Part shown: one piece after another, positions 1 to 8,771 of the stretch
Position numbering within the stretch: position 1 is the first letter of the stretch
How the letters are laid out: each line of letters begins with the position of its first letter
Assembly (NCBI RefSeq): GCF_006658505.1
Contig: NZ_VFUZ01000011.1
Location: 62,001 to 126,000 of the forward strand
DNA length: 64,000 nt
Source of the DNA: Mesorhizobium sp. B2-4-15
GTDB taxonomy: Bacteria > Pseudomonadota > Alphaproteobacteria > Rhizobiales > Rhizobiaceae
Reading direction: 5' to 3'
Program-made: the position numbers and the translations under genes
The notes under the pieces: generated by a model
What the model was told of the DNA's origin: nothing
The model's input: only the letters and a program-made list of their open reading frames with translations
The model's database searches: none

Positions 1-632
1 GCCTTGATGCAATCATAATGCGCCTTGGTGCCGCCCATCATGCCCTGGCGCCACCAATTGTCGATGACCCCTTGCGAAACCTCGGCGCCTGGACGGTTGA
101 AGCCATAGAACGGACCGGCCGGGACGTCGCGGAAAAACTGGGCGCGGTTGGCTGCCTGGGCGGAGCGGAAACCGTCGAACACCTCGATCGGCAAGCCGCC
201 GGGATTGGCCGGCGTCTTGACCATGATCGGCGGCACCGCGCCGATCAGCACCGCCTTGGCGACACGGCCGCCCGAGCCATACTTCGCGACGTAGCGCGCC
301 ACCTCGCCGCCGCCGGTCGAGTGGCCGACATGGATGGCGTCCTTGAGGTCGAGATGCGCGACAAGTTCAGCCACATCGGCCGCATAGGTATCCATCTCGT
401 TGCCGATATCCGTCTGGGTCGAGCGGCCATGGCCGCGCCGGTCATGGGCGATGACGCGGTAGCCCTTCGACAGAAAGAAAAGCATCTGAGCGTCCCAGTC
501 GTCGCTGCTCAATGGCCAGCCATGGTGGAAGACGATCGGCTGACCGGTTCCCCAGTCCTTGTAATAGATCTGCGTGCCGTCCTTGGTGGTGATCGTGCCG
601 CTGCCCGAGCCGGACTTGGTCTGCGCTATCAT
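1..632 (-). CDS. Alpha/beta hydrolase, non-haem chloroperoxidase type (3' end cut off by window)
   Basis: About 210 N-terminal residues are visible on the minus strand, starting at the ATG at 632. The sequence has the alpha/beta-hydrolase order: oxyanion-hole motif FHHGWP near residue 35, DRRGHGRS near 64-71, and the nucleophile elbow GHSTGGG with Ser105. This spacing and wording are typical of the cofactor-free chloroperoxidase/perhydrolase subfamily (usually about 275 aa), so the catalytic Asp and His lie outside the window. These enzymes act in the cytosol on esters or make peracids from peroxide. It is transcribed divergently from an OhrR-like regulator, with operator-like palindromes between, suggesting peroxide- or peracid-responsive control. 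The natural substrate cannot be read from sequence. Confidence 0.85.
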   Translation of the reverse strand, partial: MIAQTKSGSGSGTITTKDGTQIYYKDWGTGQPIVFHHGWPLSSDDWDAQMLFFLSKGYRVIAHDRRGHGRSTQTDIGNEMDTYAADVAELVAHLDLKDAIHVGHSTGGGEVARYVAKYGSGGRVAKAVLIGAVPPIMVKTPANPGGLPIEVFDGFRSAQAANRAQFFRDVPAGPFYGFNRPGAEVSQGVIDNWWRQGMMGGTKAHYDCIK

Positions 633-652
633 CTCAATCTCCCTTCGACAGT

Positions 653-732
653 TGTCGCGATAAACAATATCGCGATATTAATATCGCTAACGCGGCTCAC
701 GCCCTCTGTCCACAAAAATACGTATCGCGATA
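653..732. promoter_or_regulatory. Operator cluster, repeated TATCGCGATA palindromes
   Basis: The divergent spacer holds a perfect palindrome AATATCGCGATATT at 666-679, a second perfect TATCGCGATA at 723-732, a one-arm-degenerate copy TGTCGCGATA at 653-662 and a half site ATATCGC at 681-687. The two left sites are centred 15 bp apart. This is what a dimeric MarR/OhrR-family repressor would bind. The sites flank both start regions, so one regulator could control both the hydrolase and itself. Binding is inferred. Confidence 0.65.
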
Positions 733-780
733 TCATTTTCGTGGTACTGAGCCCATAAGTTGCAAAACAAGGAATGCGTC

Positions 781-1209
781 GTGCCTCTCCCGTTGGACAG
801 TCAGCTCTGCTTCACGCTTTATGCCACGAGCATGGCCATCAACCGCACATATAAACCCATGCTGAACGAGATGGGGATCACCTATCCGCAATATCTCGTG
901 CTCAACGCACTGGGTGAAGCCGACGGCATCTCGGTCGGCACGATCGCCCACCGGCTCGCCCTGGAATCGAGCACCATCACGCCGCTGGTGAAGCGGATGG
1001 AGCAGGCCGGATTGGTGACCCGCCAGCGCAGCCGGACCGACGAGCGCCAGGTTCAGGTCGACCTGACGGCCGCCGGGCGCGCGCTGCTTGTCCGGTGCAA
1101 TTGCCTGAACGAAACCCTGATCGAGCGCTCAGGCATGACGCTGGCCGACCTCAACGCCCTCAATCGGCAAGTCCAGGCGCTGCGCGATGCCCTGACCGGC
1201 GACCAGTAG
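781..1209 (+). CDS. MarR-family transcriptional regulator, OhrR-like
   Basis: A 142-aa winged-helix regulator. The N-terminus reads LPLDSQLCFTLYA, matching the OhrR signature in which the single cysteine (Cys10 here) is the organic-hydroperoxide sensor. The recognition-helix region LALESSTITPLVKRMEQAG and the wing RTDERQVQVDLT follow. The GTG at 781 is chosen because AAGGAA at 769-774 lies 6 nt upstream; a TTG at 760 is possible but has no ribosome site. It is divergent from the chloroperoxidase-like hydrolase across the TATCGCGATA sites, so it probably represses that gene and itself until oxidised. A MarR protein sensing a different ligand remains possible. Confidence 0.82.
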   Translation: MPLPLDSQLCFTLYATSMAINRTYKPMLNEMGITYPQYLVLNALGEADGISVGTIAHRLALESSTITPLVKRMEQAGLVTRQRSRTDERQVQVDLTAAGRALLVRCNCLNETLIERSGMTLADLNALNRQVQALRDALTGDQ

Positions 1210-1447
1210 CCAGTGCCGTTTCCGGCCATGGCTTGCACCCCCGGCCGCCTTCCGCTATAGAGCCGCCACCCGCGTAGACACCCTTGGAGGCAACGCGGCG
1301 GAAGGCTGCCTTCCCCTTGTGATCCCGAACAAAGATCCGCTCGCCGCGGTTCCGGCATTCGGGCATCGAGGACAGGCGGCTTTCGACGTTTACGGCTTGG
1401 GCACACTGCTCTCCGCAAACGCTCCATAACACGCGAAAGGAAAAGCC

Positions 1448-2089
1448 ATGAGCCACGATGCTTACGAGCTCAAGGCCGAAGCGCGCGAACAGGTCGGTAA
1501 GGGGTCCGCCCGTGCAGTTCGCCGCAACGGTAAAGTGCCTGCAGTAATCTACGGTGACAAGCAGCCTCCCCTGGCGATCGCTCTCACCTACAAGGACATC
1601 TACTACAAGATCCATGGCGGCGGGTTTCTGACCACGGTCGCCACGATCGATGTCGACGGCAAGAAGATCCAGGTCCTGCCGAAGGACTTCCAGCTCGACC
1701 CGGTGAAGGACTTCCCGATGCACGTCGATTTCCTGCGCATCGGCAAGGACACCGAAGTCAATGTCGATGTGCCCGTGCACTTCGTCAATGAAGACAAGTC
1801 GCCCGGCATCAAGCGCGGCGGCGTGCTCAACATCGTGCGTCACGAGGTCGAGTTCCACTGCCCGGCCAATGCGATCCCGGAATTCATCACCGTCGATCTC
1901 ACCGGCGCCGATATCGGCGATTCGATCCACATCTCGGCGGTCAAGCTGCCGGCCGGCGTCAAGCCGGTCATCTCCGATCGCGACTTCACCATCGCCACCA
2001 TTGCCGGTTCGGCGGCGATGAAGCCGGAGACGGAAGAGACGGCTGAAGCGGCTGCTCCCGAAGCGGCTCCCGCCGCCGAAGAGAAGTAA
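1448..2089 (+). CDS. rplY: 50S ribosomal protein L25 (Ctc/TL5 type)
   Basis: A 213-aa protein of the long L25 form: an N-terminal L25 domain (about residues 5-95, with the typical [20 protein letters not shown]) that binds 5S rRNA, then the TL5/Ctc C-terminal beta domain (about 100-190), and an Ala/Glu-rich tail. The ATG at 1448 follows an AAGGAAAA ribosome site. It is followed 23 nt later by pth and then ychF, the conserved rplY-pth-ychF order of alphaproteobacteria, so the three are probably co-transcribed as a translation-associated operon. The preceding 238 bp (1210-1447) hold no convincing gene and presumably carry the promoter. Confidence 0.96.
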   Translation: MSHDAYELKAEAREQVGKGSARAVRRNGKVPAVIYGDKQPPLAIALTYKDIYYKIHGGGFLTTVATIDVDGKKIQVLPKDFQLDPVKDFPMHVDFLRIGKDTEVNVDVPVHFVNEDKSPGIKRGGVLNIVRHEVEFHCPANAIPEFITVDLTGADIGDSIHISAVKLPAGVKPVISDRDFTIATIAGSAAMKPETEETAEAAAPEAAPAAEEK

Positions 2090-2112
2090 GTCTTTCCCGC
2101 CCGGAGTTGACG

Positions 2113-2832
2113 ATGCTGCTGTTTGCAGGACTCGGCAATCCGGGCGCGAAGTACGCCAGCAACCGGCACAATGTCGGCTTCATGGCGGCGGACGCCATCG
2201 CCCGCCGCCATTCCTTTTCGCCTTGGTCGAAGAAATTCCAGGGCCTGATCGCCGAGGGCATGCTCGGCGGCGAAAAGGTCATCCTGATCAAGCCGCAGAC
2301 CTTCATGAACCTGTCTGGCCAGTCGGTCGGCGAGGCGCTGCGCTTCTACAAGCTCGAACCGTCCGCGCTCACCGTCTTCTACGACGAGATCGACCTTGCC
2401 GAAGGCAAGCTGCGCATCAAGACCGGCGGCGGCGCCGGCGGCCACAACGGCATCCGCTCGATCGACGGCCATGTCGGCAACACCTATCGCCGCGTGCGCA
2501 TCGGCGTCGGCCATCCCGGCGTCAAGGAAATGGTCCAGCACCATGTGCTCGGCGATTTCGCCAAGGCCGACCGCGAATGGCTGGAACCGCTGCTGGACGC
2601 GATCGCCGACAATGCCGCGATGATCGTCAAGGGCGATGAATCCGGATTCATGAACAAGGCCGCGCTCGCCGTCCAGGGCAAGGCAGCAGCCGAGTCGGAC
2701 AAGCCGGCGCAGAAGCAGGCGCCAAAACAACAGAGCCATATCCGCCAGGCGCGGCAGCAACAGGCGCCTGCCAAGCTGCCCGAAACCGGACCGATGGCCG
2801 CCATGCTGAAGAAACTGTTCGGAAAAGACTAG
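2113..2832 (+). CDS. pth: Peptidyl-tRNA hydrolase
   Basis: A 239-aa Pth that recycles peptidyl-tRNA dropped from the ribosome by cleaving the ester to the peptide. Motifs visible: [19 protein letters not shown] at the N-terminus with the catalytic His of [19 protein letters not shown], and [13 protein letters not shown]. It is longer than the roughly 190-aa enterobacterial enzyme because of a Gln/Lys/Pro/Ala-rich C-terminal extension (about residues 190-239) common in rhizobia. The ATG at 2113 is preceded by GGAG at 2102-2105; the upstream in-frame TTG at 2107 is too close to that site. It lies between rplY and ychF. Confidence 0.96.
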   Translation: MLLFAGLGNPGAKYASNRHNVGFMAADAIARRHSFSPWSKKFQGLIAEGMLGGEKVILIKPQTFMNLSGQSVGEALRFYKLEPSALTVFYDEIDLAEGKLRIKTGGGAGGHNGIRSIDGHVGNTYRRVRIGVGHPGVKEMVQHHVLGDFAKADREWLEPLLDAIADNAAMIVKGDESGFMNKAALAVQGKAAAESDKPAQKQAPKQQSHIRQARQQQAPAKLPETGPMAAMLKKLFGKD

Positions 2833-2992
2833 AAACCAGGGCGGCCGGCGTCGGCATGGGCGATGCCGACCTCTACACCAACTACATCGCCCCCGATCTT
2901 CGAAGGGCCCGATCCTCGAAGGGCTTGACGTTCCTCACCCCTAACCCCATAGCCCTGATCAAATTTCGATTTCCCGATAGGACTAGACGAAA

Positions 2993-4096
2993 ATGGGTTT
3001 CAAATGCGGCATCGTTGGCTTGCCCAACGTCGGCAAGTCGACGCTTTTCAACGCGTTGACCAGGACGGCGGCGGCGCAGGCCGCCAACTATCCGTTCTGC
3101 ACGATCGAACCGAATACCGGCGAGGTGGCGGTGCCCGATCCGCGCCTGCAAAAGATCGCCGAGATCGCCAAGTCGAAGGAGATCATCCCGACCCGCATCT
3201 CCTTCGTCGACATTGCCGGCCTGGTGCGCGGCGCCTCCAAGGGCGAAGGGCTGGGCAACCAATTCCTCGCCAACATCCGCGAGGTCGACGCCATCGTGCA
3301 CGTGCTGCGCTGCTTCGAGGATGACGACATCACCCATGTCGAAGGCCGCATCGATCCCGTCGCCGACGCCGAGACGGTCGAGACCGAGCTGATGCTCGCC
3401 GATCTCGACAGCCTGGAGCGCCGCATCGTGCAGATCCGCAAGCGCGCCTCGACCAAGGACAAGGAAGCGACATCGGTGCTGCCGATGATGGAGGCCGCGC
3501 TCGAGCTGCTGCAGGCCGGCAAGCCGACCCGCATCCTGCTCAAGGGCATTTCGGCCGAGGACCTGCGCATCCTGCAGGGACTGAACCTCTTGACCTCGCA
3601 CCCTGTGCTCTATGTCTGCAACGTCGCCGAGGCCGACGCCGCCACCGGCAACGAGCACACAAAGGCCGTCGAGAAAATGGCGACCGCGCAAGGCGCCCGC
3701 ACCGTCGTCATCTCGGCGGCGATCGAGGCCGAGGTCGCCCAGCTCAGCGATGAGGAAGAGATGGAATTCCTGTCTTCGCTCGGTCTCGACGAGCCGGGCC
3801 TGAACAAGGTCATCCGCGCCGGCTACGAGCTGCTGCAGCTCATCACCTATTTCACCGCCGGTCCGAAGGAAACCCGCGCCTGGACCGTCCACAAGGGCGA
3901 CAAGGCGCCGCAAGCCGCCGGCGTCATCCACACCGATTTCGAACGCGGCTTCATCCGCGCCCAGACCATCGCCTACAATGACTATGTCACGCTGGGCGGC
4001 GAAGTGGCCGCCAAGGAAGCCGGCAAGGCGCGCGACGAAGGCAAGGAATATGTCGTCCAGGATGGCGACGTCATGCTGTTCAAGTTCAACACCTGA
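2993..4096 (+). CDS. ychF: Redox-regulated ATPase YchF (Obg-family)
   Basis: A 367-aa P-loop protein. The G1 loop GLPNVGKST (residues 8-16), the G3 segment DIAGLVRGASKGEGLGNQF and a G4-like NVAE instead of NKxD identify YchF, which prefers ATP to GTP. A C-terminal TGS domain covers about residues 280-365 (TYFTAGPKETRAWTV... to the end). YchF associates with ribosomes and affects translation and oxidative stress responses. It is the third gene after rplY and pth, 160 nt downstream of pth, so it may also have its own promoter. Confidence 0.96.
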   Translation: MGFKCGIVGLPNVGKSTLFNALTRTAAAQAANYPFCTIEPNTGEVAVPDPRLQKIAEIAKSKEIIPTRISFVDIAGLVRGASKGEGLGNQFLANIREVDAIVHVLRCFEDDDITHVEGRIDPVADAETVETELMLADLDSLERRIVQIRKRASTKDKEATSVLPMMEAALELLQAGKPTRILLKGISAEDLRILQGLNLLTSHPVLYVCNVAEADAATGNEHTKAVEKMATAQGARTVVISAAIEAEVAQLSDEEEMEFLSSLGLDEPGLNKVIRAGYELLQLITYFTAGPKETRAWTVHKGDKAPQAAGVIHTDFERGFIRAQTIAYNDYVTLGGEVAAKEAGKARDEGKEYVVQDGDVMLFKFNT

Positions 4097-4404
4097 TCTG
4101 ACGGAAGGCGCGCCACCGGTGGCGCGTGACGTTCGATCTTCGGCTGCGGGCCGCCGTTCAGCGGCGGTTTGAACGATACCGACCACCGGAAGCCGAGCCG
4201 GCGAAGCTGTCCTGGTACCGGCTCCTGGACGCGTTCTTCCGAGCGGGCAATGCCGTCCCGGCTCCAGTCCGGGCTCGTCTTGATTTTGTCATGTCACGGG
4301 TCTAAGCGGCGGACGCACGCTCGGCGCATGCGACGAAGAGCCGTGCATTCCGACACCAAGCATCAATCCAAAACGCCCTTTAATCCAGCAGGGGAGATCT
4401 GGCG
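4097..4404. other. Intergenic region ychF-corA with two hairpins
   Basis: No gene is supported here. An 18-bp perfect palindrome CGCGCCACCGGTGGCGCG lies at 4109-4126, just after the ychF stop. A second stem CCGCCG/CGGCGG at 4151-4167 is followed by TTT and could terminate ychF transcription. The rest should hold the corA promoter. I looked for an M-box-like Mg leader and cannot recognise one. The corA ribosome site is the GGGGAG just before 4405. Confidence 0.5.
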
Positions 4405-5379
4405 ATGATCAAGGCTTTTGTCGTGGACAATGATCGCCTGCGCGTCGTCGACGACCTGCTGGCAGATGGCGACAGGGTCGTCTGGGCCGATCTGATCAAT
4501 CCGACCAAGGAAGAAGAAACCACCATCGAGAGCTGGCTCGGCATCGCCATCCCGACCCGCGAGGAGATGGAGGAGATCGAGATCTCCAGCCGCCTCTACA
4601 TCGAGGACGGCGCCTACTTCATGACCGCCACCCTGCCCGCCCAGACCGAGGTCGACGATCCCCTGATGTCGCCGGTCACCTTCGCGCTCTCCGGCAACAG
4701 GCTGATCACGGTTCGCTATCATGAGCCGAAGGCGTTCAAGACCTTTCCGCTGCGCGCCGAGAAGGTGGCGATGGGCTGCACCAGCGGCGACACCATCCTG
4801 ATCGGCCTGCTGGAAGCGATCGTGGACCGCTTGGCCGACATCCTCGAGCGCGCCGGCCGCGACGTGGAGGCGATCTCGCGCGACATTTTCGAAGCGCGCT
4901 CGACCAAGGTATCGAAGCGCAACAGAGACTTCCAGGAACTGCTGAAGGCCATCGGGCGCAAGGAAGACATCGCCTCTTCCGTGCGCGACAGCCTGATATC
5001 GCTGCAGCGGCTGGCCGGCTTCCTCGCCCATGTCGCCACACAGACCAAGATGAGCAAGGACGTCCGCGCCCGCATCAAGACGATGTCGCGCGACGTGCTG
5101 TCGCTCGCCGACCACGCCACCTTCCTGTCGCAGAAGATTTCCTTCTTGCTCGATGCCACGCTCGGCATGATCTCGATCGAGCAGAACGCCATCATCAAGA
5201 TCTTCTCGGTCGCCGCCGTCATCTTCCTGCCGCCGACGCTGGTCGCCTCGATCTACGGCATGAATTTCGACGTCATTCCCGAGCTGAAATGGCAGCTCGG
5301 CTATCCCTTCGCCATCGGCCTGATGATCCTGTCGGCGATCCTGCCCTTCTGGTATTTCCGCCGCCGCGGCTGGCTCTGA
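4405..5379 (+). CDS. corA: CorA-family magnesium/divalent cation channel
   Basis: A 324-aa CorA protein: a large soluble N-terminal funnel domain (about 1-255) rich in acidic and helical segments, then two C-terminal membrane helices. The diagnostic selectivity loop YGMNF (GMN at residues 285-287) sits between the two helices, and the protein ends with a basic tail RRRGWL that faces the cytosol. CorA homopentamers carry Mg2+ (also Co2+/Ni2+) across the inner membrane. It appears to be a single-gene transcript between ychF and the MaoC pair. Confidence 0.94.
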   Translation: MIKAFVVDNDRLRVVDDLLADGDRVVWADLINPTKEEETTIESWLGIAIPTREEMEEIEISSRLYIEDGAYFMTATLPAQTEVDDPLMSPVTFALSGNRLITVRYHEPKAFKTFPLRAEKVAMGCTSGDTILIGLLEAIVDRLADILERAGRDVEAISRDIFEARSTKVSKRNRDFQELLKAIGRKEDIASSVRDSLISLQRLAGFLAHVATQTKMSKDVRARIKTMSRDVLSLADHATFLSQKISFLLDATLGMISIEQNAIIKIFSVAAVIFLPPTLVASIYGMNFDVIPELKWQLGYPFAIGLMILSAILPFWYFRRRGWL

Positions 5380-5487
5380 GCGCTCTCGGCAGCCAAGCAG
5401 GTCGCGGATCAGGCCGTTACGAGCCGTCCCATTCCCCGCCTGCACGGAAAGAGGCGTGCTCGTGGAGTTTCCACTCTCACCGCCTCG

Positions 5488-5506
5488 CCCGGCAGGCCCT
5501 GCCGGG
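5488..5506 (+). terminator. Hairpin downstream of corA
   Basis: The sequence CCCGGCA-ggccc-TGCCGGG forms a 7-bp all-GC-rich stem about 110 nt after the corA stop. There is no T-tract, so it is only a possible terminator or RNA-stabilising hairpin. Confidence 0.35.
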
Positions 5507-5604
5507 CCTGGCGCATTAGAAAATACTTGACCTGACAGCCTTCGGCCTGCATCCGAGGATTCCGATCCGTCGCAATCGCTCGTCTTTCAACCGGATTTTG
5601 CCTG

Positions 5605-6102
5605 ATGACCGCAAAGATCTCTGCTTCCGAAAAGATCTCTGCTCCCGGAAAAACCTGGACCTATGATGATTTCGTCGAGGGGACGTCGCTCGACCTCGGC
5701 ACCAAGCTGGTCAGCGCCGAAGAGATCATCGAATTCGCCACGGAGTTCGACGCCCAGCCGATGCATCTCGACGAGGAGGCCGGCAAGGCGTCCATCCTTG
5801 GCGGGCTGGCGGCGTCCGGCTGGCACACCTGCGCCATGTTCATGCGCATGTGGTGCGACGCATTCCTGCTGGACTCGACTTCACAGGGTTCGCCGGGCAT
5901 CGACTATGTCAAATGGAAGAAGCCGGTGTTGGCCGGCGACACGCTGACCGGCCACAGCACCATCATGGCCAAGCGCCTGTCCAGGTCGAGGCCGCAGCTC
6001 GGCCTGGTCACCATGCGCGCCGAGCTCTTCAACCAGCGTGGCGAAAGCGTCTTCGAGCTCGAGAACACCGGCATGTTCCTCACCCGCGAGGCCGTCGCGT
6101 GA
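5605..6102 (+). CDS. MaoC-family (hot-dog) dehydratase, first of a pair
   Basis: A 165-aa single hot-dog domain. The pattern TKLVSAEEIIEFATEFDAQPMHLDEEAGKAS followed by GLAASGWHTCAMFMR is the MaoC/(R)-specific enoyl-CoA hydratase signature: an Asp (FDAQPMH) and the nearby His form the hydratase active site. Such enzymes hydrate 2-enoyl-CoA to (R)-3-hydroxyacyl-CoA or act on branched or aromatic acyl-CoAs. The substrate is unknown. A short repeated ISAxxKISAPGK segment precedes the domain. Its stop overlaps the start of a second MaoC gene, so the two are translationally coupled and may form a heterodimer. Confidence 0.85.
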   Translation: MTAKISASEKISAPGKTWTYDDFVEGTSLDLGTKLVSAEEIIEFATEFDAQPMHLDEEAGKASILGGLAASGWHTCAMFMRMWCDAFLLDSTSQGSPGIDYVKWKKPVLAGDTLTGHSTIMAKRLSRSRPQLGLVTMRAELFNQRGESVFELENTGMFLTREAVA

Positions 6103-6563
6103 CCCTCGACGAATTCTTCCGCATCGGCACCACCGTCCCCCTCGGCTCGCACAGATTCGAGCCCGAGGAGATCAAGGCATTCGCCCGCAAATACGACCCG
6201 CAGGTCTTCCACGTCGACGAGGAGGCGGCAAAGGACAGCGTGCTTGGCGGCCTCTGCGCCTCCGGCTGGCACACTGCCGCCACCTGGATGAAATACAATC
6301 TGGAAAAGCGTATGGACGCCGAAGGCTGGGATGGTCCAGGCCCGGTGCCGGAATTCGGTCCCTCGCCTGGTTTCAAGAACCTCAAATGGCTAAAGCCGGT
6401 CTATGCAGGCGAGACGGTGACTTTCACCCGCACCGCTGTTTCCCACCGCCCGATCACTTCACGCCCCGGTTGGCAGTTGCTGGCGCTGCGTTCGGATGCC
6501 TTCGATTCGACCGGCGACAAGGTGCTGGAATTCGAAAGCGCCGTGCTCGTGAAGGTGGGGTAG
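6099..6563 (+). CDS. MaoC-family (hot-dog) dehydratase, second of a pair
   Basis: A 154-aa hot-dog protein homologous to its upstream neighbour: KAFARKYDPQVFHVDEEAAKDS and GLCASGWHTAATWM align with the first copy, including the Asp and His of the hydratase site (YDPQVFH). It begins at the GTG at 6099, inside the GTGA that also ends the first gene, which implies translational coupling. MaoC pairs in actinobacteria and proteobacteria often work as a two-subunit hydratase; that role is inferred here. The gene is followed directly by a dispersed repeat. Confidence 0.83.
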   Translation: MTLDEFFRIGTTVPLGSHRFEPEEIKAFARKYDPQVFHVDEEAAKDSVLGGLCASGWHTAATWMKYNLEKRMDAEGWDGPGPVPEFGPSPGFKNLKWLKPVYAGETVTFTRTAVSHRPITSRPGWQLLALRSDAFDSTGDKVLEFESAVLVKVG

Positions 6564-6573
6564 AGGCGCCTCT

Positions 6574-6712
6574 CCCTTCTCCCCCTGCGGGAGAAGGTGG
6601 CCTCGCGAAGCGAGGTCGGATGAGGGGTGCTCCAGCTTGGCACCGACAGCACTCCGTCCGACACCCCTCAACCGTCTCGGCGATCCACCTTCTCCCAACA
6701 AGGGGAGAAGGA
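6574..6712. repeat. RIME-like intergenic mosaic element, copy A
   Basis: A palindromic element of about 139 bp. Its outer parts are CCCTTCTCCCC...GGGAGAAGGTGG at the left and CCACCTTCTCCC...GGGGAGAAGG at the right. Inside are GGATGAGGGGTG and CACCCCTCA half-repeats. A clearly homologous copy lies at 46489-46632. It has the layout of the rhizobial intergenic mosaic elements that are found many times per genome. It sits between convergent genes (MaoC and apt) and could fold as a transcript end for both. Confidence 0.8.
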
Positions 6713-6722
6713 AAAAGCCCGC

Positions 6723-7268
6723 TCAATGCCCCTCGAACCCGATCAGCGTCCGCACCGGCACGCCGAGTGCCTCGAGCTTGGCACGCCCCCCCAGATCCGG
6801 CAGGTCTATGACGAAGCAGGCGGCCAGGATGTCGGCGCCGATCTGGCGCAAGAGCTTGACCGCCGCTTCCGCCGTGCCGCCGGTGGCGATCAGGTCGTCG
6901 ACCAGAATCACCTTCTCGCCAGGTGAAACGCCATCCCTATGCATCTCCATCTCGTCCAGCCCGTATTCCAGGCTGTAGGCCACGCGCACCGTCTCGAAGG
7001 GCAGCTTGCCCTTCTTGCGGATCGGCACGAAGCCGGCCGAAAGCTGATGGGCGATCGCGCCGCCCAGGATGAAGCCGCGCGCCTCGATGCCGGCGATCTT
7101 GTCGATCTTCTGGCCGGCATAGGGATGCACCAGCTCGTCGATGGCGCGGCGGAAGGCGCGCGCATTGCCGAGCAGCGTGGTGATGTCGCGAAACAGGATG
7201 CCGGGCCTGGGATAGTCCGGAATGGTGCGGATCGACGCCAGCAGCGTGTCTTCGAGCGAAGGTTTCAT
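6723..7268 (-). CDS. apt: Adenine phosphoribosyltransferase
   Basis: A 181-aa purine-salvage enzyme that makes AMP from adenine and PRPP. The N-terminal [29 protein letters not shown] and the PRPP-binding loop [16 protein letters not shown] are diagnostic. The ATG at 7268 gives the family's normal length; the open frame extends further upstream, but that extension has no Apt similarity. It lies 77 nt downstream of the SnoaL-like gene on the same strand and ends against repeat copy A. Apt is often near petABC in rhizobia, as here. Confidence 0.95.
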   Translation of the reverse strand: MKPSLEDTLLASIRTIPDYPRPGILFRDITTLLGNARAFRRAIDELVHPYAGQKIDKIAGIEARGFILGGAIAHQLSAGFVPIRKKGKLPFETVRVAYSLEYGLDEMEMHRDGVSPGEKVILVDDLIATGGTAEAAVKLLRQIGADILAACFVIDLPDLGGRAKLEALGVPVRTLIGFEGH

Positions 7269-7345
7269 GAGGAGGCTCCGGATGATCCAGCTGACGGGTG
7301 AGAAACGGCGCAGGGCCGATCGTAACCCGGCGCGACCGGCAACGG

Positions 7346-7801
7346 CTAGCGCGATGTCGCGGCCGAGACAAGCGCATCCGGCAGAGGATTGGCCTCGCTC
7401 GCTCTGTCCCATGCCTGCGCCGCGATCTTCCACTGCCCTTCGCTCTTCACCAGCAGCAGCATTTCCACGGAGCGGCTGGTCTCGGCTCCGTTCTCGGTCA
7501 TCTCGGCGGCGGCGGCCGCGATCGCGATATTGCCGAAGACCTGAACGGTGACGCCAAGCACAACCTCATCGAACGTCAGCAGCGACGTCTCCGACAGCGC
7601 GCGCATTCGCGCGACGAAATCAGCGACACCGACCGGTCTTGCCGGCCGTGCGGCAGGGTAAAGGCTGGCGCCGGGGAGGAAATCACCGGCAAAATCGTCC
7701 CAGCCCGGCGCGACATCGTGGCCCCAGCTCAGACTGGCGAACTGGCGCGCGATGACAACCCGAATCGCATTCTCGTCCGCGCTGCGTTGGCTGTCCTGCA
7801 T
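7346..7801 (-). CDS. SnoaL-like / DUF4440 (NTF2-fold) protein
   Basis: A 151-aa protein starting at the ATG at 7801. It has the NTF2-fold pattern of DUF4440/SgcJ proteins: an N-terminal helix ([20 protein letters not shown]), a W-D-D segment, then beta strands ending in [21 protein letters not shown], the typical last strand with a conserved W-K/R-I. No catalytic residues are evident; such small conical proteins bind ligands or act as isomerases or accessory domains. It precedes apt on the same strand. The function is unknown. Confidence 0.75.
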   Translation of the reverse strand: MQDSQRSADENAIRVVIARQFASLSWGHDVAPGWDDFAGDFLPGASLYPAARPARPVGVADFVARMRALSETSLLTFDEVVLGVTVQVFGNIAIAAAAAEMTENGAETSRSVEMLLLVKSEGQWKIAAQAWDRASEANPLPDALVSAATSR

Positions 7802-7891
7802 GGTCGGCCCTTCCCGGTCCGCTCCGCCGACATGAACTATAGGACCATTTCGCCGTCTCGGAAACAATCGCGGGCCACGACACCAGAATCA

Positions 7892-7914
7892 AAAGGGCGC
7901 CCGGGGCGCCCTTT
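7892..7914 (-). terminator. Rho-independent terminator after the PAP2 phosphatase gene
   Basis: AAAGGGCGCC and GGCGCCCTTT arms around a short loop form a strong GC stem flanked by A and T runs, 26 nt downstream of the phosphatase stop on the minus strand. Nearly the same hairpin recurs at 8721-8743 and 51196-51221. Confidence 0.8.
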
Positions 7915-7939
7915 CTCAAGAGATGCGGTCGACAGAAGC

Positions 7940-8635
7940 CTACATGCCGAGCCCGGAACGCAGCTCGGCCTTGGCTACCTCGTATTCCGCCCTGAAGTCA
8001 TCCCGGTTGAGCAGGACCGCCGCGATGACGCTGCCGGAAATCTTGCCCATCTCGACATCGGAGGGAAAGTGGATGCCGCCGACGATGCGGTTGTGGGCGA
8101 ATTCCGCCGCACGTGCCATGATCTCGGCGCGCTTCTCCGGGACCATGTCGGACAAGATGATGCCCATCATGGTGCCCACGGTCGCGTGACCTGACGGCCA
8201 CGAACCGGAGCTCGACAGCTTGACCGCCGGCTTGACCAGATCGCTCAACTGATGCGGACGAGGACGCTTCCAGACGTCCTTGGCCGGATCGACAACGGCG
8301 CCTTCGGTCTCGACCACGCGATCGAAGAAGGCGCTGAACTTTGGCAGCTTGTCCTTGGTGAAGTTTGGTCCCATGACGTCGGCGAAGCGCCAGACATTTT
8401 CCTCGGCGTCGGCGACCGCGCGGGCTTCCATTTCAGGCGTACGCGTCACCTGCAATGTCAGCACCTCGCCGAGCTCGGCTTTGGTCTGCGCCGAATCATT
8501 CGCTGGAGGCGGCGGCAGGATCATAGTCAGGTCGACATCCTTGTTGGTGATGAAGGGCTTTGCGTCCTCGGCGCGGGCGGTCGAGCCGACGACGAGCAAC
8601 AGAAATGCTGCGGCGAGCGATGCATATTTCTTCAT
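7940..8635 (-). CDS. Secreted class A (PAP2-type) acid phosphatase
   Basis: A 231-aa protein beginning MKKYASLAAAFLLLVVGSTARA, a clear signal peptide, so it is periplasmic. All three PAP2 motifs are present: KRPRP (in DVWKRPRPHQ), SWPSGHAT, and the R-x5-H-x3-D motif as NRIVGGIHFPSD, whose His is the nucleophile. Size and motif wording match PhoN-like nonspecific acid phosphatases (class A) rather than membrane-bound lipid phosphatases, since no further membrane helices are seen. It probably scavenges phosphate from organic monoesters. It is monocistronic, between two similar terminators. Confidence 0.9.
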   Translation of the reverse strand: MKKYASLAAAFLLLVVGSTARAEDAKPFITNKDVDLTMILPPPPANDSAQTKAELGEVLTLQVTRTPEMEARAVADAEENVWRFADVMGPNFTKDKLPKFSAFFDRVVETEGAVVDPAKDVWKRPRPHQLSDLVKPAVKLSSSGSWPSGHATVGTMMGIILSDMVPEKRAEIMARAAEFAHNRIVGGIHFPSDVEMGKISGSVIAAVLLNRDDFRAEYEVAKAELRSGLGM

Positions 8636-8720
8636 GGCGCGATCCTTTTTCGATGAGGGCAGCGCAGGATCGCCACATGCGGTGACGGCCATGTGACGCA
8701 GGCGGTCTTCACTGACGCAG

Positions 8721-8743
8721 AAAGGGCGCCTCGCGGCGCCCTT
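8721..8743 (-). terminator. Rho-independent terminator of the petABC operon
   Basis: AAAGGGCGCC-tcg-CGGCGCCCTTT forms a strong hairpin 28 nt downstream of the petC stop on the minus strand, with T-rich flank in the reading direction. Confidence 0.8.
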
Positions 8744-8771
8744 TCTGGTTTCCCTTCACCATGCGCGCGGT

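Noticed and set aside
4097..4404. Magnesium riboswitch (M-box) before corA
   Set aside because: Two simple hairpins are present, but I cannot recognise the conserved M-box core, and alphaproteobacterial corA is not usually controlled that way.
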